From: an uncultured Actinomycetes bacterium
GTDB lineage: Bacteria > Actinomycetota > Actinomycetes > S36-B12
NCBI GenBank assembly: GCA_937876275.1
Contig: CALFIA010000027.1
Coordinates: 1-16,302, forward strand
Length of the DNA stretch: 16,302 nt
Direction of reading: 5' to 3'
Position 1 is the stretch's first letter, and each line of letters opens with the position of its first letter. A program made the translations under genes and the position numbers. Shown one piece after another: positions 8,714-14,470 of this stretch. The notes under the pieces are model-generated. The model did not search any database. It saw only the letters and a program-made list of their open reading frames with translations, and had not been told where the DNA came from.

Positions 8714-9633
8714 TAGAAGTAGCCTTCCTTCTTCTTGCTCTCCATCGACTCCGAGCCACCGTCTCCATCGATCAGACGGCCGGACCTTTCCGAGTACTTC
8801 GAACCAGACATCTCGCGCACGAGATCTTCCATCGTGTCGGCAGTCGACTCCACGGCTCCGGAAAGCGGATAGCAGCCCAACGTGCGGAAGCGCACCATGC
8901 GAAGCTCTGGAGTCTCTCCATCACGTAGGGGGAAACGCTCGTCGTCAACCATGATCAATGTGCCGTCGCGCTCGACGATTGGTCGCGGCTTGGAGAAGTA
9001 AAGATCAGGAATAGGGATGCTCTCGCGCTCGATGTACTTCCACACATCGAGTTCAGTCCAGTTCGACAACGGGAAAACACGCATCGACTGCCCCGGTGCG
9101 AGTTGCGTATTTGCGGTTCGCCAGAACTCCGGGCGTTGCTTGCGCGGATCCCACTGGTGGCCAGGTTCGCGAAGACTGAAGATTCGCTCCTTCGCACGGC
9201 TGCGCTCCTCGTCGCGACGAGCGCCACCGACCGCCGCGTCGAAGCCGTATCGATCGAGCCCCTGTCGAAGAGCAACAGTCTTCATGAGGCGCGTGTATTC
9301 ATGCGTGCCGTGAGTGAATGGCGTCACGCCCTCAGCAATGGCCTCGAGATTCTGGGCGATCCTGAGATCAAGGTTGAGTTCTGCAGCGCGACGATCGCGA
9401 AACTCGATCATCTCGCGGAACTTCCAGCCCGTGTCGATATGCATCACCGGGAATGGAATCGTGGCGGGCGCGAAGGCCTTTTGCGCCAGGTGGAGAAGCA
9501 CGGAAGAGTCCTTGCCGATGCTGTATAGCAGGACCGGGTTCTTAAAGGCCGCAGCTGTCTCGCGATAGATGTGGATGGCCTCTGCTTCGAGTTCATCAAG
9601 GACGGCGTCATAGGGCACCGTGGACGATGTCAC
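8713..9633 (-). CDS. cysD: Sulfate adenylyltransferase subunit 2
   Basis: The catalytic subunit of heterodimeric ATP sulfurylase, which adenylates sulfate in the first step of assimilation. The 306-residue product has the PP-loop motif SIGKDSS (38-44), HIDTGWKFREM, GGARRDEERSRAKER and the typical C-terminal tail SMESKKKEGYF. The start is GTG at 9633, well supported by AGGAGAG a few bases upstream. It is the first sulfur gene of the pair, after a 121-base gap following the oxygenase gene. That gap carries an inverted repeat, CTTGG-GATA-CCAAG, about 43 bases before the start, which may be a control site. The one-base stop/start overlap with cysNC points to balanced production of the two subunits. 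Confidence 0.97.
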   Translation of the reverse strand: MTSSTVPYDAVLDELEAEAIHIYRETAAAFKNPVLLYSIGKDSSVLLHLAQKAFAPATIPFPVMHIDTGWKFREMIEFRDRRAAELNLDLRIAQNLEAIAEGVTPFTHGTHEYTRLMKTVALRQGLDRYGFDAAVGGARRDEERSRAKERIFSLREPGHQWDPRKQRPEFWRTANTQLAPGQSMRVFPLSNWTELDVWKYIERESIPIPDLYFSKPRPIVERDGTLIMVDDERFPLRDGETPELRMVRFRTLGCYPLSGAVESTADTMEDLVREMSGSKYSERSGRLIDGDGGSESMESKKKEGYF

Positions 9634-9675
9634 GCGGCTCTCCTGTCGATTCGTGCGAAAGCGGAACTTTGGGCT

Positions 9676-9689
9676 CTTGGTATCCCAAG
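9676..9689 (-). promoter_or_regulatory. Inverted repeat upstream of cysD, candidate operator
   Basis: On the minus strand the sequence reads CTTGG-GATA-CCAAG, a perfect five-base inverted repeat around four bases. It lies 43 bases before the cysD GTG, inside the 121-base gap after the oxygenase gene. There is no run of T after it, so it does not look like an intrinsic terminator. A dimeric repressor or activator of sulfur genes could bind here. The octamer TGGGATAC within it also occurs just before pheS (6749-6742). I cannot assign it to a known regulator. Confidence 0.35.
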
Positions 9690-9754
9690 TCTCGCAGATG
9701 AGCGTGGCGCAGGGGCCAGGCAGTTGTGCACCTGCGAACGACCTGCAGTAAGGC

Positions 9755-10582
9755 TCAGGCCTCGGAAAGAATCTCCACTGGTGCCTCGTACTCGTCCATG
9801 CCGCCAGCTCTCAAGGTGCCGTCACCGAAGGTGGGATCAGCACCCTTGGCCGCCAAAGCACGTGCGCGGGCGTCACGCCTTTCCTGTGCTGTTGCATATG
9901 CCGCTTCCGCGAACGCTTGATCAAGCGGCGGCGTCACAATGCGATTCACCGGCTTACGTGCCAGGATCCACGACTCAAGCTCAGGACCGGATTCGTACGA
10001 GGTGATCAGGCAGTAACGCGGCTCAGCGCCCGGATGCCACACTGAGTGGTAGAGACGCTGAGTGTCGAGAACCACCTGCGCCCCGGCCGGCAGCGGAATG
10101 CGCGTTTCTGTGCTCGGATCATCCTTGTCCTCACGGAGAATCATCACCGAGTCGGGATTGTCGGTCAGGTTGAAGAACGCACGGACAATCCAACCGGTGC
10201 CCTCGGGGTTAAGTCGGTTGTTGTCATCGCGATGAAGGTTGTAGATCGCATCGGCGTACGTATTCGGCTGCAACTCGATCACGCGGCAGCGACCAATGTT
10301 CGCTCCCGGCTCTTGCGCGCGTCTCGTCAGGATCGGGGCAGCGGCAACGTTCTTGGGGACCCAGACACCGTCCTTGTCAGTCTTGGGCGGCGTGTGATTC
10401 CAGAATCCGTTGCACTCCATGTCACCGTAGGCGCTTGCTAGAGGCGCGAATCGGGTATCGCCAGAGGACTTCCAGTCGACGAATTCGATGTCATGCCACT
10501 CCTGCGGATCAGCTGCCTGACCGTAGGAATCCACGATGACGTAACCCGTGTCCTCGAGAATCTGCAATCTCGTGTAGTCCAT
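9755..10582 (-). CDS. Probable Fe(II)/2-oxoglutarate-dependent oxygenase, substrate unknown
   Basis: I do not recognise the exact family of this 275-residue protein. What can be seen is a metal-binding pattern of the cupin-fold (jelly-roll) oxygenases: NLHRDDNN supplies His117-x-Asp119, LYHSVWHPG supplies the distal His179, and EPRYCLI supplies Arg189, ten residues later, where the 2-oxoglutarate carboxylate is usually held. A proline-glycine turn and strand (LPAGAQVVLDTQRLYH) precede the distal histidine, as is normal. No signal peptide or membrane segment is evident, so it is probably cytosolic. The ATG at 10582 has an AAAGGGAG ribosome site. It follows the tsnR stop by 50 bases and precedes cysD by 121, on the same strand. 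A role in organosulfur metabolism is a guess from the neighbours alone. Biosynthetic or phytanoyl-CoA-dioxygenase-like hydroxylation is equally possible. Confidence 0.6.
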   Translation of the reverse strand: MDYTRLQILEDTGYVIVDSYGQAADPQEWHDIEFVDWKSSGDTRFAPLASAYGDMECNGFWNHTPPKTDKDGVWVPKNVAAAPILTRRAQEPGANIGRCRVIELQPNTYADAIYNLHRDDNNRLNPEGTGWIVRAFFNLTDNPDSVMILREDKDDPSTETRIPLPAGAQVVLDTQRLYHSVWHPGAEPRYCLITSYESGPELESWILARKPVNRIVTPPLDQAFAEAAYATAQERRDARARALAAKGADPTFGDGTLRAGGMDEYEAPVEILSEA

Positions 10583-10632
10583 GACTCCCTTTCGCGTGGT
10601 GGCTCTTCATTCTCCCACTCGGAAGTCTCAAT

Positions 10633-11451
10633 TCACGGCCTCGTGAGGCCATGTCGCGCCGCTGCGTCCGCGAAAAGACAGATCGCGGCTGCCGATCCGA
10701 CATTGAGCGACTCGGACTCGCCGAACATCGGGATGCTCACCGTGAGATCGGCCACTTCCCGAAATGCGTCACTGACACCATGGGCCTCGGAACCGAGAAC
10801 CCAGCCAATGGCGGGACGCTCAGCTCGATGGACGAGGTCATAAAGGCCGACCTCGCCATCGGCGGCGGTCACGGCCAGGCTGATACCTGCCTCGTGTGCG
10901 AGTGAGGCGATCTCCTTGGCATCTGCGCCCACGGAGATGGGGAGATGAAAGAGGGAGCCAGCAGTCGCACGAACGCATTTGCCATTATGTGGATCGACGC
11001 TGTCATGAGTCATCACGAGCCCATCAGCCCCTGCGGCATGCGCCGTGCGGATGATGGTTCCGACATTTCCGGGATCGCCGGCTCCGTCAATGATCACGAT
11101 CATCGAGACACCCGGTCTCATGACTTCACTCAGCGGCCGCGTGACCCACTTGCACACGGCGATGATCCCCTGCGGCACCTGCGTCTCACCCATTGCCGCG
11201 AGCACCTCGTCAGAGACCTCGGTCACCGGAACTGGACTGGCAACAGCGAGGTTGCGACACACGTCGGTCGCGCCAGCGGAGATGAACAGCTCCTCGACTA
11301 CACCTGGCCTGTTCAGCGCTTCCCGAACGGCCTGAGGACCTTCTGCCAGGAACAAAAGCGAATCGCGGCGGCCTCGCGCACTATGCAGGCGCTTGACCGC
11401 CGCGACGCGCGGCGAACGAGGTGAAGTCAGCTCAGGTGTCGAGTGACTCAC
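10633..11451 (-). CDS. SpoU/TrmH-family RNA 2'-O-methyltransferase
   Basis: A SAM-dependent ribose methyltransferase of the knotted SPOUT class, of the type often called TsnR in actinobacteria. From the chosen GTG start it is 272 residues. It has an N-terminal substrate-binding domain (VKRLHSARGRRDSLLFLAEGP, about 19-39) and the three SpoU motifs: GNVGTIIRTA (128-137), GWVLGSEAHG (216-225) and IPMFGESESLNVG (240-252). The target may be 23S rRNA or a tRNA; the sequence does not decide. The frame is open to 11529, but that part overlaps rplT. The GTG at 11451, 13 bases after the rplT stop, is the better start, though no clear ribosome site precedes it; a TTG three codons earlier is possible. 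Its place after infC-rpmI-rplT is typical of actinobacteria and suggests co-transcription with ribosomal genes. Confidence 0.9.
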   Translation of the reverse strand: MSHSTPELTSPRSPRVAAVKRLHSARGRRDSLLFLAEGPQAVREALNRPGVVEELFISAGATDVCRNLAVASPVPVTEVSDEVLAAMGETQVPQGIIAVCKWVTRPLSEVMRPGVSMIVIIDGAGDPGNVGTIIRTAHAAGADGLVMTHDSVDPHNGKCVRATAGSLFHLPISVGADAKEIASLAHEAGISLAVTAADGEVGLYDLVHRAERPAIGWVLGSEAHGVSDAFREVADLTVSIPMFGESESLNVGSAAAICLFADAAARHGLTRP

Positions 11452-11464
11452 GGGAAGCAACGCT

Positions 11465-11833
11465 TCAGGCTGCGGTTGCCGGCAATGCCGACTTGGCAAC
11501 CTCAACGAGTGCGGCGAAAGCCGGCGCATCGTTGACGGCGAGCTCGGCGAGCATGCGACGGTCGACCTCGACGCCCGCGGCCTTGAGGCCCTGGATGAAG
11601 CGGTTGTACGTCATGCCCTGAGCGCGGCAGCCCGCGTTGATGCGCTGGATCCACAGGCGACGGAAGTCGCCCTTGCGCGTACGGCGATCGGCGTACGCGT
11701 AGACCATGGAGTGAGTGACCTGCTCCTTGGCCTTGCGGTACAGACGCGAACGCTGTCCGCGGTAGCCCGAGGCCCGCTCGAGGATCTCACGACGCTTCTT
11801 CTGTGCATTTACTGCGCGCTTTACACGTGCCAT
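11465..11833 (-). CDS. rplT: 50S ribosomal protein L20
   Basis: L20 binds 23S rRNA early in large-subunit assembly. The 122-residue basic protein begins MARVKRAV and contains the family blocks AQKKRREILERASGYRG, SRLYRKAKEQV, ADRRTRKGDFRRLWIQRIN and ARGMTYNRFI-like RAQGMTYNRFIQGL. Length is normal, with a short alanine-rich tail. The ATG at 11833 is preceded by TAGGAG at good spacing. It lies 33 bases after rpmI and 13 bases before the methyltransferase gene, in the standard infC-rpmI-rplT operon. L20 represses this operon in some bacteria; I did not identify an L20 site here. Confidence 0.99.
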   Translation of the reverse strand: MARVKRAVNAQKKRREILERASGYRGQRSRLYRKAKEQVTHSMVYAYADRRTRKGDFRRLWIQRINAGCRAQGMTYNRFIQGLKAAGVEVDRRMLAELAVNDAPAFAALVEVAKSALPATAA

Positions 11834-11866
11834 TTCAATCTCCTACAAGAAAAGTGTGAGTAAGGA

Positions 11867-12061
11867 CTAGCGACCGAGGAGGCGCTTGACCTTCTTGACA
11901 TCGGCGGGTGCCACAACCTGATCGGACTCGAGCTTGCGGGTGCGCTTGCTCGACTTGACCTCCATGAGGTGACGGCGGTTTGCCTGCTCATGGGTGATCT
12001 TTCCCGAGCCGGTGACCTTGAAGCGCTTCTTAGCGCCACTGTGAGTCTTTTGCTTTGGCAT
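11867..12061 (-). CDS. rpmI: 50S ribosomal protein L35
   Basis: A small basic protein of the large ribosomal subunit. The 64 residues begin MPKQKTHSGAKKRFKVTGSG, the family signature, continue through a conserved arginine/histidine stretch (ANRRHLM) and end in KVKRLLGR. The ATG at 12061 has a GAGGT ribosome site six bases upstream. It sits between infC (21-base gap) and rplT (33-base gap), so all three are almost certainly on one message. Nothing about it is unusual. Confidence 0.99.
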   Translation of the reverse strand: MPKQKTHSGAKKRFKVTGSGKITHEQANRRHLMEVKSSKRTRKLESDQVVAPADVKKVKRLLGR

Positions 12062-12082
12062 GTTGACCTCGTTCGCTATTCG

Positions 12083-12658
12083 TTAGTTGGTGGTGCTGAT
12101 GTCGTCGTGCGAGTCTTCGGGTGCGGACGCCTTGGAGGAGTCCGACTTCTTGCGATGCGGGGCGAGCACCATGATCATGTTGCGACCGTCCTGCTTCGGT
12201 GTTGCTTCGACGAAACCCAACGGTTCGACATCTTCGGCAAGCTTGGCGAGAAGGCGCAGCCCCAGCTCGGGCCGACTCTGCTCACGACCACGGAACATGA
12301 TCGTGATTTTGACCTTGTCGCCCGCCTTCAAGAACCGCTCGACGTGACCCTTCTTGGTCTCGTAGTCATGCGAGTCGATCTTCGGGCGGAGCTTCATCTC
12401 CTTGATGATCGTGTGCGTTTGGTTACGCCGTGATTCACGCTCCTTCATGGCGGCTTCGTACTTGAACTTTCCGAAGTCCATGAGCTTGCAAACCGGGGGC
12501 TTAGCCATCGGGGCAACCTCGACGAGGTCGAGATCAGCCTCAACTGCCAGCCGCAGGGCATCTTCGATGCGAACGATGCCTACCTGCTCGCCAGCCGGCC
12601 CGACAAGTCGGACCTCAGGCACGCGGATCCGGTCATTGATCCGGGGTTCGACGCTGAT
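12083..12658 (-). CDS. infC: Translation initiation factor IF-3, probable AUC start
   Basis: IF-3 binds the 30S subunit, prevents premature joining of 50S and checks start codons. From the proposed start the protein is 191 residues: (M)SVEPRINDRIRVPEVRLVG, the N-domain with DLDLVEVAP and PPVCKLMDFGKFKYE, a linker, then the C-domain with EMKLRPKIDSHDYETKKGH, KVKITIMFRGREQSRPELG and KQDGRNMIMVLAPH, and a short serine/aspartate-rich tail. No ATG or GTG lies at the N-terminus. The codon before SVEPRIN is ATC at 12658, preceded four bases earlier by a perfect AAGGAGG (12669-12663). IF-3 genes in other bacteria use AUU or similar rare starts and are autoregulated through them. The frame stays open to a TTG at 12733, and a TTG at 12694 also has GGAGG upstream, so a longer form is possible but would bury the AAGGAGG inside coding sequence. 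Confidence 0.93.
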   Translation of the reverse strand: MSVEPRINDRIRVPEVRLVGPAGEQVGIVRIEDALRLAVEADLDLVEVAPMAKPPVCKLMDFGKFKYEAAMKERESRRNQTHTIIKEMKLRPKIDSHDYETKKGHVERFLKAGDKVKITIMFRGREQSRPELGLRLLAKLAEDVEPLGFVEATPKQDGRNMIMVLAPHRKKSDSSKASAPEDSHDDISTTN

Positions 12659-12662
12659 GGCG

Positions 12663-12669
12663 CCTCCTT
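12663..12669 (-). promoter_or_regulatory. Ribosome binding site deciding the infC start
   Basis: AAGGAGG on the minus strand is a seven-base perfect complement to the 3' end of 16S rRNA. It is followed by CGCC and then the proposed ATC start codon. It is the strongest ribosome site in the window, and it precedes the only start that yields the short N-terminus seen in most IF-3 proteins. Confidence 0.7.
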
Positions 12670-12738
12670 GCTCGAGGTGGAGGATCTGCGCCAAAGGAAA
12701 GACCTCCGACGCAGCGCGCGGAGGCCTCGGCAACGCAC

Positions 12739-12760
12739 GGCTACGCCCAGTGGGCTAGCC
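12739..12760 (-). repeat. Hairpin in the infC leader
   Basis: On the minus strand GGCTAGCC-CACT-GGGCGTAGCC can fold into a stem of eight or more pairs with one bulged base and a short loop. It is the strongest single hairpin in the leader. There is no T-run after it (GTTGCCGAGG follows), so it is probably a structural leader element, not a classical terminator. Confidence 0.5.
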
Positions 12761-12796
12761 GCGCATCAGACCCGGGCACCTGAGCGATGACGGGTG

Positions 12797-12810
12797 GGAA
12801 CCGAGGTTCC
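12797..12810 (-). repeat. Short hairpin in the infC leader
   Basis: GGAACCTCGGTTCC folds into a five-pair stem closed by C-G over a CUCG tetraloop. It lies 11 bases after the CAGGTG/CACCTG hairpin in transcription order. No T-run follows. Confidence 0.45.
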
Positions 12811-12821
12811 GCTTACGCGAG

Positions 12822-12838
12822 CAGGTGGCGAGCACCTG
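12822..12838 (-). repeat. Hairpin after sseB, possible end signal of the rib-his operon
   Basis: CAGGTG-CTCGC-CACCTG is a perfect six-base stem with a five-base loop, 51 bases after the sseB stop. Actinobacterial terminators often lack a T-run, as this one does, so it could stop or slow transcription from the rib-his operon. It could equally be the first helix of the infC leader, depending on where that RNA starts. Confidence 0.35.
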
Positions 12839-12852
12839 ATCGATCTGGGCTA

Positions 12853-12879
12853 AGGCTACCAGGCCGTCGAGGTGGTCCA
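12853..12879 (-). promoter_or_regulatory. Weak candidate promoter for infC-rpmI-rplT
   Basis: On the minus strand TGGACC (12879-12874) and TAGCCT (12858-12853) resemble -35 and -10 elements, just after the sseB stop. The spacer is only 15 bases, shorter than usual; CCTTAG (12855-12850) would give 18. A strong operon such as this should have its own promoter near here, but these matches alone are weak. Confidence 0.25.
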
Positions 12880-12888
12880 GACCAGGTG

Positions 12889-13338
12889 TCACTCGCCCCC
12901 CATGAGTTCCGGGAGTACCTCAGCCGGCAGCACGACTCGGGCCGGACCAGCAACGTCAATGACCAGGGCCTGGGCCCCGTCGGCGAGGGCAGCCTCAGCA
13001 GCAGCACGCGCAGGCACGGGCACGGGGCGAGCCTGCGGATTCCAGGCCGCCATGGAGTCCAGGCCCGTGAATGCGAGCAGCCCTTTCTCCCCCGCCCCAT
13101 TGATCATGGACACCACAGCCATGTGACTGCTCTTGTCGGAGCCATCCTCGGCGACCTCGTCGGCCACGGCCATAACGGCTACAAGGAGCCGAGAGCCAGC
13201 AAGGGCCTTGAGCATCTCGGACTCTGATCCACATCCGCCCGCCAGGAGCTCCCGAAGCTGCGGGTCGGCAGTCCCGTCATCACCCGGAGATGGCGGGCCA
13301 ACCAGACGTCGACCTTGACCGGCACTCTCGGCTGCCAT
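12889..13338 (-). CDS. SseB N-terminal-domain protein
   Basis: A 149-residue protein of the SseB family, named after the enhanced serine sensitivity protein of E. coli. Its biochemical role is not established. Visible family features are a central SRLLVAVMAV strand (49-58), DKSSHMAVVSMINGAGEKGLLAFTG-like sequence split as DKSSHMAVV (68-76) and GLLAFTGLDSMAAW (86-99), RPVPVPARAAAEAAL (104-118), and a LVIDVAGPARVVLP strand pair near the end (125-138). There is no signal peptide or membrane segment. The N-terminal 45 residues look loosely structured. The ATG at 13338 follows the hisG stop by two bases (TAGCCATG) with no obvious ribosome site, so it is probably translated by coupling to hisG. An SseB gene between hisG and infC is common in actinobacteria, which supports the call but not a function. 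Confidence 0.8.
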   Translation of the reverse strand: MAAESAGQGRRLVGPPSPGDDGTADPQLRELLAGGCGSESEMLKALAGSRLLVAVMAVADEVAEDGSDKSSHMAVVSMINGAGEKGLLAFTGLDSMAAWNPQARPVPVPARAAAEAALADGAQALVIDVAGPARVVLPAEVLPELMGGE

Positions 13339-13340
13339 GG

Positions 13341-14186
13341 CTAGAGACGGCAGGCGTGAATATCGGTCACCAGGATGCCTCGGGCCCCGAGCTCATAGAG
13401 CTCGTCCATGACCTGGTGCACGTCACGCGACGGGACCATCGCGCGCACTGCCGACCACGTGGAGTCGCGAAGGGAGGAGATCGTTGGCGACTCGATACCC
13501 GGAGTAATGGCGCAGGCGCGATCGAGCTCGGCGGTCAGGATGTCGTAGTCGACGAGAACATAGGAACGCGCCACCATCACGCCGTTGAGCCGACGCATGA
13601 AGGTCTCGATAGCCGGATTGGTCTCAGCACCCGTGCGGCGTACGACGAGCGCTTCCGAGACAAGGATCGGATCTCCGAGGATCTCGAGCCCAGCCTTCTT
13701 GAGCGTGGTGCCGGTAGCCACGACATCGGCGATGGCATCGGCAACTCCGAGGGCAATGGCATTTTCTACTGCCCCATCGAGTTTCACGACGCGGGCCGAT
13801 ATTCCGTGGTCGACAAGCCAGGCATCAAGCAGGCCTGCGTATGACGTGGCGATACGAAGTCCGTCGAGGTCGGCAATGCTCAATGAAGAGCCACTAGGTG
13901 CCGCGAAGCGGAACGTCGATGGAGCGAAGCCGAGCGCCAAGAGCTCCGATGCATGCGCTCCGGAGTCGAGGAGCATGTCGCGGCCCGTGATGCCGAGATC
14001 CAAGGTGCCTTCGCCTACGTAGATGGCGATATCTCGTGGTCGGAGGAAGAAGAACTCCACGTCATTGTCGGGATCATTGACCACAAGATCACGGGTGGAA
14101 GCGGTACGGATGTAACCGGCCTCCATGAGCATGCTACGGGCGGGCTCAGCCAACTGACCCTTATTGGGAACTGCGACGCGAAGCAT
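13341..14186 (-). CDS. hisG: ATP phosphoribosyltransferase, long form with regulatory domain
   Basis: HisG joins ATP and PRPP, the first and feedback-controlled step of histidine synthesis. The 281-residue product is the long form: two catalytic lobes carrying GITGRD (65-70) and the PRPP-binding loop DVVATGTTL (154-162), then a C-terminal ACT-like domain (about 210-281, ending VTDIHACRL) where histidine binds to inhibit. The long form works as a hexamer and does not need HisZ. The ATG at 14186 has GGAGG four bases upstream, so the start is secure. It is 11 bases after hisE and two bases before sseB. The remaining his genes are not in the window, so the pathway is split in this genome. Confidence 0.98.
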   Translation of the reverse strand: MLRVAVPNKGQLAEPARSMLMEAGYIRTASTRDLVVNDPDNDVEFFFLRPRDIAIYVGEGTLDLGITGRDMLLDSGAHASELLALGFAPSTFRFAAPSGSSLSIADLDGLRIATSYAGLLDAWLVDHGISARVVKLDGAVENAIALGVADAIADVVATGTTLKKAGLEILGDPILVSEALVVRRTGAETNPAIETFMRRLNGVMVARSYVLVDYDILTAELDRACAITPGIESPTISSLRDSTWSAVRAMVPSRDVHQVMDELYELGARGILVTDIHACRL

Positions 14187-14197
14187 GGATCCTCCGA

Positions 14198-14461
14198 CTA
14201 AAGACGTCGATAGACGTCATCGAGGCTCACCGAGGAGGCAAGCATGAGTACCTGGATGTTGTAGAGCAACTGTGCGATTTCCTCGGCGGTGCGCTCTTTG
14301 CCCTCAAACTCTGCCGCCATCCACGACTCGGCAGCTTCCTCAACGACCTTCTTGCCCACCGCATGAACACCCTGGGCAAGCAACTTGACGGTGCCCGAGT
14401 CCGGGTCATCGTGAGAGGTCTTGCGCACCAGTTCGCTGTAGAGCTCATCAAAGGTCTTCAC
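14198..14461 (-). CDS. hisE: Phosphoribosyl-ATP pyrophosphohydrolase
   Basis: HisE removes pyrophosphate from the HisG product PR-ATP, the second step of histidine synthesis. The 87 residues are all-alpha, with the metal-binding VVEEAAESWMAAE (39-51) and EEIAQLLYNIQVLM (60-73) blocks of the MazG-like fold, and end in SLDDVYRRL as is usual in actinobacteria. A glutamine stands in AQLLYN where many other phyla have aspartate (ADLLYH); related actinobacterial HisE proteins also have Q here, so I do not read it as loss of activity. The start is GTG at 14461, nine bases after the ribH stop, with only a weak ribosome site (TAGG). It is a stand-alone HisE, not fused to HisI. Confidence 0.96.
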   Translation of the reverse strand: MKTFDELYSELVRKTSHDDPDSGTVKLLAQGVHAVGKKVVEEAAESWMAAEFEGKERTAEEIAQLLYNIQVLMLASSVSLDDVYRRL

Positions 14462-14470
14462 AGACCAAGC

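Larger units (their letters stand above)
12659..12888 (-). promoter_or_regulatory. infC leader region, hairpin-rich
   Basis: This 230-base stretch between sseB and infC is the longest non-coding part of the window. It holds three strong hairpins (described separately) and, next to infC, four alternating CCTCC/GGAGG blocks on the minus strand: CCTCCG (12724-12719), CGGAGG (12708-12703), CCTCC (12683-12679) and GGAGG (12667-12663, the infC ribosome site). Blocks 1:2 and 3:4 can pair, hiding the ribosome site; pairing 2:3 would free it. This is inference from complementarity. It could also include the end signal of the upstream rib-his operon. Confidence 0.45.

Noticed and set aside
9634..9754. 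Intrinsic terminator after the oxygenase gene
   Set aside because: The only neat stem, CTTGG-GATA-CCAAG, is short and has no T-run after it; an operator reading seemed better.
11452..11529. Upstream extension of the SpoU methyltransferase to 11529
   Set aside because: It runs into the end of rplT in another frame and adds 26 residues with no resemblance to the family N-terminus.
12659..12733. Longer infC starting at TTG 12733 or TTG 12694
   Set aside because: The TTG at 12694 has a fair GGAGG upstream, but both would place the perfect AAGGAGG inside the gene and add residues not expected for IF-3. Kept only as an alternative.
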